29,549 nt of DNA from Asterionellopsis glacialis (GCA_014885115.2 WKLE02003019.1:1-29549), one strand, 5' to 3'; shown: positions 1 to 10,409, counted from the first letter of the stretch. Numbers and translations: made by a program. Notes: generated by a model from the sequence alone, not told the origin.

Positions 1-461
1 ATGTGTCCTTCTCAGTGTGTTGGGGTCGAAAACGAAAAAAATAATTAAAAAAAATTCTAGATGAAAGCACGGAAAATCTGTCCCGAAGGGGGGTTTTCGC
101 CGAGGAGTGAAAAAACACGATGAATAAACGTTCTACCACCTTAATTAACCTCGAGCCAAAACGCTTGAGGTTTTTCAGCGTAATTTTTTTTCAATCGGCG
201 TCAAAAATAAAAACCGGAAGATGGACAGACATTTTGACGCTGATTTTTTACGCCAAATCGGGAGCTTGGGAACGGGCCCGAGACAATTTTGGTGGTGAAA
301 GGGTTAACAGCTACTAGAGGTTACATTCATTTTGTGCAAAATTAAATTATGCACTAACCTCTAACGAGCTCGAAATCAGTGGGCATGAATTTTTGAAGGA
401 GCAGAAAACTGGAAAAGGTCCATTTCCCGCAACTCCAGTGTAACAGTGGGACAACCAAAAA
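1..461. other. Spacer with an imperfect hairpin, no gene
   Basis: I see no convincing gene here. An open frame of 65 codons starts at 120 but its composition is unremarkable. The stretch 170-260 holds nested inverted repeats: GCGTCAAAA at 198-206 pairs with TTTTGACGC at 232-240, and an outer pair GCGTAA (about 178-183) with TTACGC (248-253). The proximal part (300-461) is the presumed promoter and 5' leader of the amidohydrolase-like gene that follows. Confidence 0.4.
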
Positions 462-1587
462 ATGAAACCCATGAAGTATGTTTGGTTACTTATCCTTTTG
501 CTTTGTAATAAAGCCTCATCGTTGATTGGTTGTGATCGCTATCATTTCTACCGTCCAAGTTTTCTAAGAGTACAGGCGGGTGGCAGCAATGGCAGTCACG
601 ACAAAGACCGAGTTACATCACTTTTTCAAAAAGATGATGATACCGAAAAACTACTAACTAATGAGCTGAAACAATGTGAAGGAAAAATCATTGATACTCA
701 TTTGCATACCGCACCATGGTTTGACAATAGTGAGAAACTTGTCACAGAACTGGAGGCTTCCAACGTTTCTATAGGCCTTTTGTACAATCCGTATCCCAAA
801 ATGTCACTTCCATATGATATTAACACGTATGTGACGTCGATCGCTGCTTGAAGTAACGGCAAGGTTTTTGCATTGGCATCTCTGAACACCACCCACGATG
901 ACTGGGAAAGTAACCGAGATTAACCGCCTCAAATCATTTCTAACGAAGGAGCATAAAAGTGTACTAGGTGCAAAGTTGGCTCCACCTAATACATGTTTAC
1001 CACTTGAAGGACCGGTCATGGATGATGTAGTTGAGGCTGTACATCAAGGTGACAAAAAATTATTGGCCATCCATATTGGTACAACACCATTTTGTGGTCC
1101 TGTGGGAGAACAGTTTGGCATTCGGTGCAACTGTACTGAAGAGCACGTCAATCCAGCATTATTAATCCCAAAGATTGAGTCATATCCTGACGTAACCTTT
1201 TGCCTACTTCATAGTGGACATGAATTCTTACCTCCTGACAGTCCTTACTATTACGATTTTAAGTTTGCTGATCAATGCATTGCTATGGCCAGGGCATACC
1301 CCAATGTTTATCTGTCTATTTCAGCATTGTTCGCGCAGACACCAGATGGTACACTTAAGTACCCCGGAGGAGCAGAAATCGTCAGAAAGATGAAAGAAGC
1401 AGAAGTGACACATAAGGTCTTTTGGGGATCTGATGCCAGTTTTTATCAAGGTCAGATTCGACCAGTTCTTATAACAGCCATCAAGGCCATGATTGATGCT
1501 GGATGGACCCAGGAGGAGCGAACTTGGACTCTCCGTGGTTGTGCAAGGCATGTATTCAAAATCCCACCCACTGAAAATAAGGAATAG
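462..1587 (+). pseudogene. Secreted amidohydrolase-2-like gene, broken by a nonsense codon and a frameshift
   Basis: The first part (462-851) starts with a signal-peptide-like hydrophobic stretch (residues 5-22, YVWLLILLLC core). It then carries an HxH metal-site motif (IIDTHLHTAP, His80 and His82). A TGA at 849-851 stops it. The same frame resumes with credible coding sequence (SNGKVFALASLNTTHDDWE), then fails at a TAA near 921. The remaining 229 codons lie in another frame (898-1587) and contain LLAIHIG, CLLHSGHEFLP and VFWGSDAS, which resemble the later His and Asp sites of the TIM-barrel amidohydrolase-2 family (Amidohydro_2). The frame change falls in GGGAAAG around 903-910, where one extra A would explain it. 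I tested introns: no GT-AG pair in the area restores the frame. It is therefore either a recent pseudogene or carries two sequence errors. Substrate cannot be told. Family confidence is moderate; the lesions are seen directly. Confidence 0.7.
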
Positions 1588-2596
1588 ATATCTTGTCTTA
1601 TAAAGAAATTTATTTGCGATCTCGACATAATTGTGAAATTAAACTTTCAACGAATTTATTAATTCAACTTTATCATATTACACGGGATAAATCGAGGTAG
1701 TCAAAGGTAATTTCTCTAGAGCAAATACTTTCTATATTACAATGAATCCTATTGGCAGTCTGTATGTAGCTCAACAGGTACTTTCCTTAGTAGGTCTGAT
1801 AAACAATTTTAGGTAAATCACTTTGTTTGAATCTTTTAAGATCACCTCTCCATAATCTCTGTGATCCGTTATTCTTTTTTGAAAAAGACTTTAGCGTCTG
1901 CACGAAGAACCGACTGTATGATACTTTTAGCAACGGGCATCTAACCACTGTCACTCACAGTGTTACCATGATGCACTTACTAATTAGACATACTCACGAG
2001 ATGGGTATTTTGCAAAGACAGTTTCCAGGAAATACTTTTGGGAAAAAGTCCAAGATATCTTCTTATTTAACCAAAACCCCTTTGATAATCGTCCTAATCA
2101 CAAGAGGGGGTCTTCTGGAATTTGATGGCATCGTATTTTTTGAAAAGAAGAACAATGAACAGAATAGTAACAACATCAGTAATAGAAGACTCGAAAATAC
2201 AATGCACACGTCATTATGGGTTTTTGACTAAAAATGTGTTGAGAGAAATAAGCTATCTTTCAGAGTAGAGTACTTCGCAGAAGTCAACTTCTGAAGGACA
2301 ATTATATACACGAATGCGACACAACTTTTACCTCAGTTGATTTGACATTTTGTAGATATCACCCTCAGAGACACACCCTAACAGGAGTATTCTACAGCAG
2401 ATCAAGTGCCATGAAAATTGAATTTGTAGATTAGAGCAGTGGAGAAACTTCAAATGGAAAAACTATTAAAACAGAAAATAACCACGGAAAACAGAAAATA
2501 AGACGCATAGAAAATTCAGAACTCCACTGTACAACATCATTAAGAAGACGAAGCGAAAAGCGCAGTGCTCTTCACGGCAAAAGGAGCTGTCCATTT
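1588..2596. other. Spacer, no gene recognised
   Basis: AT-rich DNA downstream of the amidohydrolase-like gene. A 134-codon open frame at 1827-2231 has no recognisable motif, hydrophobic pattern or compositional bias, so I treat it as chance. Nothing else stands out. Confidence 0.5.
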
Positions 2597-2878
2597 TTAG
2601 ACCTCGATCATCCTTGTAATGAATTCATTGGTGTCGTCGCCATAAAACCAAATGTAATCAACCTCCATATACTGAATAAATCTCTGCCTTTCTCCTCTGC
2701 TGTCAACAAGATCAAATATCCCTCTCCCAAGCGTCTTTACTTCTTTCCAACCACAAGAGCTCAAACACGCAAGGCATTGTGTAGCCGATTGTAAACTTTC
2801 AAACTCCAATATAGAGGGATGGCAATTCTCTCGAGAAAGTTTCTGGTTGGGTGTGTATACGGTGTGCACGTTATAGTT
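2597..2878 (-). CDS. Possible terminal exon of an unknown protein
   Basis: An open frame on the minus strand has no ATG before its last third, so it could only be coding as a 3' exon. It is preceded by TTAG at 2879-2882, which could serve as a splice acceptor. The encoded stretch looks protein-like: FESLQSATQCLACLSSCGWK, then GRGIFDLVDS and MEVDYIWFYGDD, ending FITRMIEV before a TAG. I could not find a matching upstream exon: the best candidate ATG region (about 2948-2905) does not join in frame. It may instead be chance or a gene fragment. No family is recognised. Confidence 0.25.
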   Translation of the reverse strand, partial: NYNVHTVYTPNQKLSRENCHPSILEFESLQSATQCLACLSSCGWKEVKTLGRGIFDLVDSRGERQRFIQYMEVDYIWFYGDDTNEFITRMIEV

Positions 2879-3237
2879 CTAATTTTTTAGTTTTTACCCG
2901 CAAAATCATTACTCAACTGGCTTAGGAATGCAAAAAGAACCATCATCCATCGAACAAAAAAGAATAGAGCAGAGATAATGTTCAACCAACAACCACAAGA
3001 AAAAGTTTAAAATAGTCTTCCCATCAATTCATGAAATATCAAATTGTGTATGCTATATTATTGCATTTTATAACATTGTATACGAAGCCATGTTGGGTAC
3101 CTACAACAAAAGAGGAAGACATAGAAAACAAGGTGAGCAAAATAAATACAATCAAAATCATGTTACAATACCCCATAGATTTCCTCCTTCTCACCGTCAC
3201 ATCTGATCGAAAATAAACTCACATGTCCATCTCTGAA

Positions 3238-3468
3238 TTAAAATTTTCCCGCTTCAGTTTTACGACGCCAGTTGTCCGCATCAGGATCAAACAAAAAGTT
3301 AGATTGATCAGTAAAGGAAAGATCAAAGACCAATCCAAAGAATAGGAATACAACTACAGTTGTCCATTGTAGCCATGCTGTGCTTCCAGTTCCCTCGTGA
3401 TATGATGCAAAGGCAACGAAGGCAAAGAAAATAATCAATAGTGCTTGGATCCTTTGACGAGCTTCCAT
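3238..3468 (-). CDS. Small two-helix membrane protein (76 aa), function unknown
   Basis: The ATG at 3468-3466 sits in a strong eukaryotic start context (GACCATGG), which is why I choose it; the frame opens two codons earlier only with a TTG. The protein is 76 aa. A first hydrophobic segment at about residues 7-21 (IQALLIIFFAFVAFA) is followed by a short polar turn with GTGSTAW. A second segment spans about 30-46 (TTVVVFLFFGLVFDL). The tail is polar and charged with FDPDADNWRRK. The layout suggests a hairpin membrane protein of the ER, mitochondrion or plastid, but no targeting signal decides this and I recognise no family. The coding call rests on the start context and the clean two-helix pattern. 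Confidence 0.55.
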   Translation of the reverse strand: MEARQRIQALLIIFFAFVAFASYHEGTGSTAWLQWTTVVVFLFFGLVFDLSFTDQSNFLFDPDADNWRRKTEAGKF

Positions 3469-4652
3469 GGTCAACTAATCTTTATCTCTGGCGTCTTTTT
3501 GTTTCTGTCTTTGTTTCGAGCTCAACGCTACAAGTACAGCGCACTGGTGTTGCTCAGCAGACTCCGTGAGAGATGCTAGTCCTACAAAGAGTGCCAACAA
3601 CGCCGAAGCCAGTCCAACGGGCGTGTACCTGGGTAACCGTACTAACCGTAGTATTTCAGTTGCCGACAGTCAGGATTTGAACAGAGGTTTGCACCTTGCA
3701 CTGGACGACGCTGCAATGCTGCCCCACATACTGTGCCATCCAGTATTGATCCAACGAGCAACAAACTGCCAATTTATATACATCTTAATGACTTAAGAAA
3801 ATGATACACAATAAGAGCATAAAACCGTTATATAGACGCTATAAGCGATATCATAATATTATTATTACAACACAAAAAGAAGGGAAAATGCCAGGAAACG
3901 GACTGACCGAGAGAGAAATGCATTATACTTCGAGTTAAGGTCTCTAGTTCGTAGTGCGGTCTGGGATCGCTCTCCTGCGCGCGCTCCCAAAAATCTGTCT
4001 TCAATTTTTTTCTCCACACTAATTTCTAGATACTTTTTTTTTTAAACAAAATTGTTGTTTTCCTTCCCAACCTCCTTAGAAGGATCCTCAAATACGTACC
4101 TTCTGGCAAGAAAAGAGATTAGGACCGTTCTTACATGTTACCCATTTATCATATTATTGAGCAAAATGCCCTACCAGGTGATCAGAACATGAAGATATAT
4201 TACCATTTTCACCAACATTTGCTAATTATCACTTTTTTTATATAAAATTACACGCCATGACTCCAGTAATCGTCTTGCGGGGCATTTCAGACTATAAAGA
4301 GTTATTTTTGTACTAAAAGATTTGAACATTTTTGGTTGGTAGAAAAAATGGTCAGGACCACCAGGATAGGACTGTGGTTCCGCATCAGATTTTATTTTTT
4401 ATACCGAGAATAGGTATAGCCAACATTTTAGACACTTTTGAAAAAACTATTGAGTACTAGCTATTTAGAAATGACACATGTAACAATAAACATACCATAA
4501 ATAATTGATTGGTTTCACACTTAGTAAACTGAAATATTCTAATGATAGGAGAATTCCGATTGTTACTCCTACTGTTTATTGGTTAAGTAAGTATCTTTTA
4601 TCGTGCAATGAGCATATATCCATTTAAATTATATAACATTAATTTATTTATG

Positions 4653-4678
<26 letters not shown>
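4653..4678. repeat. (TA)13 microsatellite
   Basis: Thirteen uninterrupted TA units within an AT-rich spacer. A simple repeat, probably length-variable between strains. No gene lies within a kilobase on either side. Confidence 0.95.
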
Positions 4679-4685
<7 letters not shown>

Positions 4686-6343
4686 GTGTAAGCCCTAAAA
4701 TCTTAGTTAAAAAAAATTGGCCTCAATAGAAAACATATGGAGCAAGAAGACATGAAATTCTAGGTGATTTTGGGATAGCCCTCCCAGCCTGCCCAATGAC
4801 CTTAAAGGTAATTCTCTGCCTATCTTGTAGGCTTCTTGCTCATGGGAGAGACAGGTAGTCATAACTAGGACCTAACTACATAAAAAGTCATGTAGTTGTT
4901 GACTGTACCAGAAAATCTTTTTGGCGACATTTTTCACTTTGTCACATGTACTGTTTTTTGTAACATGTTCTATTATATTTAGTGGTTCAAAATGATTACT
5001 TTATGAATTCCTATTAGTTCAAAACTTTTTTTGACTTGTACCAGGTATATACCTGTGGGTACCAAGTATTGTAAAAGAGATATTCTAGGGCCTCTAGTCC
5101 TATTAAACTTTAGGGTCCTAAGTTTCATATGCATGAATAACCAAATAAATGTAAAAGAGTCAAACACTCAAGCAAAGCACAGCACACATCACATTTTGTT
5201 CTTATTTTTCATAAATTAAAATTCAAAAAATATTTTTGATTGTTTCAACCAAACAAACACATGCTACTTGTTGTTTTGAATGATGTCATAGCTGCAGTTT
5301 GTATGTAAATAGCAGTAGGAGGTATTTTAGGACTAAAGGTCTATAGGTCTCTTCTACTATTCTTGTTATGCAAAGTACTCTTTAGCAAACATCAAATTAT
5401 TTTCAAACAGTACCAGACTGTAAAGAGAAATGGATATTGAAAAAGTTCAAATCTTTATGCCATTATCCAGCATAAATGTAAAGAAAACATGCATGTTGTC
5501 CTTCCGTTGTTACAAATGTTGTGTCAAGAAACATACATTGAACAATACAGTGCACAATACTATCTAACTAAAAAATAGTCAAAACCTCCAGACATCCCTT
5601 CTCTAGTCTACAGTTTTCCATATACACTGTAAATATTTGTCTGCTAGTATCAGCATACATCATTTATTTTTTCTTTATCTTATTATATTTTTTTAAAAGA
5701 CATTCCTTGAACACCATTATTACACAGCAGCACTTCTTGATGATGATGATGGGTTTTCCAGTCCAAACTATCCAAACCATCTCTTTACAATGTAACAAAA
5801 GTAGTAGCATTCCACAATTGTAATAAAAATATTAGTGAATGGCCATGATATAGTACTTATCTTTTCCATTCTTCAGATCCAGCATCCATATTATCATTAT
5901 TTTCCAAGTCAGAAATGGAAAATGAATGGAATAAAATGATAATGACGAGGATGGCAACATAATCAATAAGGATGGAAAGACAAAAAAGGACCCTACTTGT
6001 GGAGGATGATCCATGTGTGGCTGTATGTCTAGATTCCATCTGTCCGGTATCTCTAAAAATGCAAACATTATTATTTTTTCATAATGTACAGTCAGCAGTA
6101 TTGTAGACAAGTAATGGTTCATACATGTGGCAGCTCTCCTGTATGTGAATGTAGTGTATTGATAAACACCACCAACACATTATCAATTCTTTTTTAAAAA
6201 TGTAAGTGATGCATTCAAATATCTTTTTGGGAACGTCACATGACGAACCAGCCGGACACAAGAAATATAAAGTGTTGGAGTGTACATGTCCAAGTCTTTG
6301 CAACACTAAATAATTTTTCTTTTCTTTCAATGCAATATTTTAA

Positions 6344-6370
6344 TTTTTTTTTTTGGGGGGGGGGGGGGGG
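6344..6370. repeat. T11G16 homopolymer junction
   Basis: Eleven T are followed at once by sixteen G. A very similar T14G17 tract occurs at 16794-16824 beside the assembly gap. Such G runs could form quadruplexes, or could be sequencing or assembly artefacts. Confidence 0.9.
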
Positions 6371-6612
6371 AGATATGGGTTGTATATTCTTGGCTATATT
6401 TTTTCAGACAACGAGTCGAGAGGGAATCCACAAGAATAAAATTAAAATAATAGTGGTCTACTGTATCATTTTTTTAAATATCTAATCTATAATGTTGTAT
6501 ATTATGTTGTAGGTGGTCTATGTTTGAATTCCACCAAACAAACATTCATCACCGTTTGTCTGAATACAGTAACGTTCAACCACCAAACACACCCGTTACT
6601 TTACAGTAATAA

Positions 6613-7335
6613 TTAATACAATTGAGAATTCGATGGTAATTGGTATTGTTTCTTATGACGTTGCTGCTGTTGTTGCTGTTGAAGGCGTCTTTGTTGTTGA
6701 TGACGTCGTCGTTCTTCATGCAATCCACCTAATAAATGATTCATGGTTCCATAGGATACAACTTGCGGTTGCGGTTCTGCTGCTGACGACAATGATGTTT
6801 CTGACGATACTGCCGCATGTGTATAGGCACTAGTATTCATACCCTTTCGTCTTGGTTGTTCATCACCACTTGTATCTTGTCCAGGTAGTTGTTGTTTTGG
6901 TGCTGTTGCAATAGGATTAGTACGCGGATATTGGTGGTCATTGTTGGTGTTGGAATTAGTATAAAAGTTTTGTTGTTGTTGCAGATGCTGATACCACATT
7001 TGCTGTTGATGCTGTTGGTGTTGGTGAGGATTGTATGAAGGAGACGGTGTAGCAGAAGATGTAGCCGATGAAGAATAATCAAGTTTCAAACGTTTGAACG
7101 AATGTGCGCATGGTTCATACTCAGGAGATGATGAAGAATGCGATGGCGATGATGATTGGGCTTGATGGTGATTATTATTGTGTTGTTCCTGCTGTGCATT
7201 TGAAACTTGAGAAAGTGTTCCAAGAAGTGATCGTGGTCGTTTCAAAGTATTTGATGAATTAATCTCTTCTTGTCCATGTTGTTGCTGCTCTTGTTGTTGC
7301 CCATGATTAGGATTTGAATTATACAGAAACGACAT
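6613..7335 (-). CDS. Gln/His/Ser-rich nuclear-type protein (240 aa), function unknown
   Basis: A 240-aa protein dominated by Gln, His, Asn and Ser runs, with three short less-biased islands. These are NTLKRPRSLLG near residues 29-39, AHSFKRLKLD near 77-86, and YGTMNHLLGGLHEERRRH near 195-212. The first two contain basic clusters that could act as nuclear localisation signals. The last could form an amphipathic helix before a Gln-rich tail (QQQQQQQ). The composition fits a nuclear regulatory or scaffold protein, but no DNA-binding domain is recognised, so this is inference. The ATG at 7335-7333 is the first in the frame and no intron is needed. The gene is divergent from the prolyl-tRNA synthetase gene, with 841 nt between the start codons. 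Confidence 0.65.
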   Translation of the reverse strand: MSFLYNSNPNHGQQQEQQQHGQEEINSSNTLKRPRSLLGTLSQVSNAQQEQHNNNHHQAQSSSPSHSSSSPEYEPCAHSFKRLKLDYSSSATSSATPSPSYNPHQHQQHQQQMWYQHLQQQQNFYTNSNTNNDHQYPRTNPIATAPKQQLPGQDTSGDEQPRRKGMNTSAYTHAAVSSETSLSSAAEPQPQVVSYGTMNHLLGGLHEERRRHQQQRRLQQQQQQQRHKKQYQLPSNSQLY

Positions 7336-8176
7336 GATGCAATGCTTTCTTTATGGAATCTGCTCTTGCCTTTGTCTACTTTAGTGTATAAAGATTGATA
7401 ACTATTGTCAGACACACCGTCAAAATTCAAATCGAGAAATAAACTACGGAAAAAGAGTGATGTCTTGTGCTTCTTGTCCTATCAATGTACCGCTCTCCTC
7501 TGTTTCTCTTACTCTTACTTTTCTGTATCGTCCTTTGTGTCTCTCTACTGACTGTGTCTGAGAAACAGGACTGATCAAATTCTAGATCGCTGTTCTTCTT
7601 GTTCTGATGTGTCTTGCAAGACGGGCAAGAATTTTTCAGAAGAAGCAAGAATTTCACAGAAAAGAAGCTGTGTCCTGTTTCTGTGTTTGGTTTGTTTGTG
7701 CGCTGTGGGTGTTTGTTTGTTTGGCTGAGGTTCAAATTGACAGAAAAAACGGCAACAAAAAAAAAGGAAGACGGGCGCGAAAAGTATTCTAATCACTCCT
7801 ACTAGCAGGTACTCGAAACACATTATGAGGAGCGAATGACGTTTTCAACACCCGAAATTCCATCCACACACACACCCAGTAGTTGTGATTCAGTAGGACT
7901 CTCTTTATAGTCCTACGACAGAGGCTCATCTCCACCGGCAGAGATCATGTTGCCACCCATCACTCAAACACATCATCGTCAGTTCTGTGCTTCTCTTTTG
8001 ACACTACAGAAAGATACATTCGGTTCTGGGGGCGTCAAGTAACTAGACCCCTGCAGTGGACATATCACTTGCTTTTGATTTACTTTATACAAGCGCAGAC
8101 TCGTTGGGATTGTTTCGTCAACTCTCTCTTTTCTCTCTCTCCGTGATTTCATCCACACCACCGGATAATAATATAT
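7336..8176. promoter_or_regulatory. Divergent intergenic/promoter region
   Basis: This 841-nt spacer separates two divergent start codons and so should hold two promoters. Several short overlapping frames occur at 7427-7823 but show no protein-like pattern. A perfect inverted repeat lies at 7893-7916. The last 80 nt before the plus-strand ATG are strongly CT-rich (CTCTCTCTTTTCTCTCTCTC), which fits a pyrimidine-rich start site or 5' leader. The ATG is preceded by ATAATATAT. Confidence 0.5.
7893..7916. repeat. Perfect inverted repeat GTAGGACT/AGTCCTAC
   Basis: Arms GTAGGACT (7893-7900) and AGTCCTAC (7909-7916) flank an 8-nt loop CTCTTTAT, about 260 nt upstream of the prolyl-tRNA synthetase start. 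It could be a paired factor-binding site or a hairpin in a leader RNA. A related AGTCCTA/TAGGACT pair lies at 22032-22048. Confidence 0.7.
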
Positions 8177-10409
8177 ATGTTGTCCAAGAATAATCGTAAG
8201 GGCCAGTTTGCCATGATGATGGTAGCTGGAGCATTTCTTTGTACGGCAAGTCACAATGCTGTTCGAGCATTTGTCACTCCATCTACCAATGGTGCTATTG
8301 TGGCACGTCGTGCTGTACGTTCCTTGATGACTACATCGACGACAACTTCAAGTCCTCTGGTTTCCGCTACTCGTACTACAACAGTATCCTCGAACAAAAT
8401 TCATTCGTCTTCGGTTGTTTTATCCATGAGTAGTAGCACCACCCTGACAGACGAAGAAAAGGCTACTCTGGAAGCTCAAATTAAAGCCAAAGGTGACGAA
8501 ATTCGAGCCATGAAGGACGATGGTGCGGATAAGGCAGCTGTAGCACCCTTTGTCGAAGAATTATTAGCATTGAAAGCTAAACTTGATCCATCTTCCGTGG
8601 CACCTCCTGAAAAGAAAAAGCAACAACAAAAGAAGCCTAAACAACAACAAAAGAAAAAGAAGAATCAACAACAGCAAGAACAAGATGACGCATCTAATTT
8701 TATTGAAGGACGTAGTGTGGATTTTATTACAGCACGTAGTGTGGATTATTCCAAGTGGTACAATGATATTATTCGTGTCACCGGATTGGCCGAAACATCT
8801 CCTGTCCGTGGCTGTATGGTCATTAAGCCTTGGGGTATGTCCCTTTGGGATCGCGTCCGGACGGATTTAGATCAACGTATTCAAGACCACGGTGCAGAAA
8901 ATGCCTATTTTCCAGTCTTGATTCCGAAATCTTTCCTCAGTAAGGAAGCCGAACACGTGGATGGATTTGCGAAGGAGTGTGCGGTCGTGACTCACCATCG
9001 TTTGACGGCCTCTCCCGATGGGACAGAATTAATTGCCGATCCAGATGCGGAATTAGAAGATCCACTCATCGTACGACCTACATCGGAAACTATGATTTGG
9101 TACATGTTCCGTAAATGGATTGTGAGTCATCGGTAAGTCCCCTTCCTTATTATGGTTTCACTTCAATTAATATACCGTCATACAGAGATATCTATCTGTT
9201 CAACTTACTTTCATGCAGGAGAGGAGACATTCTCTAATGACATATTCGTTTATTCATTCTGTGTACATGCGTTACAAACAACATTAAAAACACAACAACA
9301 GTGATTTGCCTCTCAAGGTCAATCAATGGGCCAATGTCATGCGTTGGGAATTACGTACACGTCCATTCCTCCGCACTTCAGAATTTTTATGGCAAGAGGG
9401 TCATACAGCCCATGCAACATCCGAAAGTGCCATTGATGATGCCCGGACCATGATGGAACAATATGCTGAATTATGTTCGGATTTATTAGCCATGCCCGTG
9501 GTCAAGGGTGTGAAAAGTCCATCGGAACGTTTTGCCGGTGCCGAAGACACCTATACCATTGAAGCGTTGATGCAAAATGGATGGGCATTACAAAGTGGTA
9601 CATCTCACTTTTTAGGACAATCTTTTGGTAAAGCCTTTGATGTGACCTTTCAAGATGCGGATGGTCAAACGAAGGACGTATGGGGTACATCCTGGGGTGT
9701 ATCGACACGATTATTAGGTGCATTAATCATGACGCATTCCGACGATGATGGATTAGTCTTACCACCCCGCGTCGCACCTACTCAAGTGGTAATTGTCCCC
9801 ATTCCTGCCAAAAAGAACGATGAAGAAGGTAAGGCAGCCATGGAAACAACCTTGGACAACTTGGTACAAAATTTAAAATCCAAGGGTTTACGTGTCAAGG
9901 TTGATGATCGTGACTATGTCCGTAATGGTGCCAAGTACTTTGAATGGGAACGCAAGGGTGTACCCTTACGTATTGAATTAGGTCCACGGGATGTGAAGAA
10001 TAATGTGTGTATTTTCAAATACCGAGCTGGATCCGATTCCGATGAAAAACAAAGCGTGGACTTGACCAATGCTGGGTCAATAGCCCACGAAGGGTTGGAA
10101 ACCTTGCAAGAAGAATTATTGCAGGCTGCCACAGAACGTTTGGAGGCAGGTATCACCACAGGTGCAACTTATGACGAAATGAAGGTTGCCTTGGAAAGTG
10201 ATGAAGCATCCAGTTATCCTGGTGTTGGATTATACTTGGTACCATGGAAATGTGATGCCACTAATGAAAAAAAAATTAAAGAAGAATGCAAAGGAACTAT
10301 CCGTTGTTATCCTTTAAAAGAAAACGAAGCTGGCATGATGAAAGGACAGAAATGCTTTTACAGTGGTGAAGATGCTACACACATGGCGTTGTTTGGTAGG
10401 GCATTTTAA
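8177..10409 (+). CDS. Prolyl-tRNA synthetase, eukaryotic/archaeal type, plastid-targeted, probably also cytosolic
   Basis: It charges tRNA-Pro with proline. Exons are 8177-9132 and 9302-10409, giving 687 aa. Residues 1-31 form a signal peptide (FAMMMVAGAFLCTAS) cut before Phe32 (NAVRA/FVTPS), followed by a Ser/Thr/Arg-rich transit peptide to about 83. A WHEP-like helical hairpin spans about 88-137 (KAKGDEIRAMKDDGADKAAV), then a Lys/Gln linker (145-170). The class II core follows, with VRPTSETM at 299-306, motif 2 (RTRPFLRTSEFLWQEGHTAH, 337-356) and motif 3 (GVSTRLLGALIMTHSDDDG, 451-469). The anticodon-binding domain starts near 478 (APTQVVIVPI), and the C-terminal zinc-binding-like domain ends GRAF. 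Met84 (nt 8426) sits just before WHEP and would give a cytosolic form. The splice join restores SHRDLPLKVNQW exactly. Function is firm; dual targeting is inference. Confidence 0.95.
9133..9301 (+). other. Intron of the prolyl-tRNA synthetase gene
   Basis: A 169-nt intron with donor GTAAGT and acceptor ACAACAG. It interrupts the Arg319 codon after two bases (CG/T). Removing it joins the two frames into the conserved RDLPL stretch, which confirms both splice sites. Confidence 0.95.

Larger units (their letters stand above)
3469..6612. other. Long AT-rich spacer
   Basis: About 3.1 kb without a gene I can defend. The part next to the small membrane protein (3480-3760) is richer in GC and holds unsupported open frames on both strands, including a 65-codon ATG-less frame on the minus strand at 3479-3676. 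The rest is AT-rich, with the (TA)n tract and the T/G tract listed separately. A weak minus-strand frame at 5857-6068 could be a terminal exon and is discussed under findings. Confidence 0.5.

Noticed and set aside
831..910. An 80-nt GT...AG interval in the amidohydrolase as an intron
   Set aside because: Removing it puts a TAA at the junction and does not reach the downstream frame, and the interval itself encodes good family-like sequence.
1827..2231. 134-codon plus-strand frame
   Set aside because: No recognisable domain, signal or bias, in AT-rich spacer DNA.
3566..3796. 76-codon plus-strand frame in the GC-richer spacer
   Set aside because: It lies upstream of and opposite the small membrane gene, has no motif and competes with other frames of equal quality.
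7427..7823. Several overlapping frames on both strands in the divergent spacer
   Set aside because: Pyrimidine- and purine-rich DNA gives long frames by chance; no helix pattern, motif or good start context.
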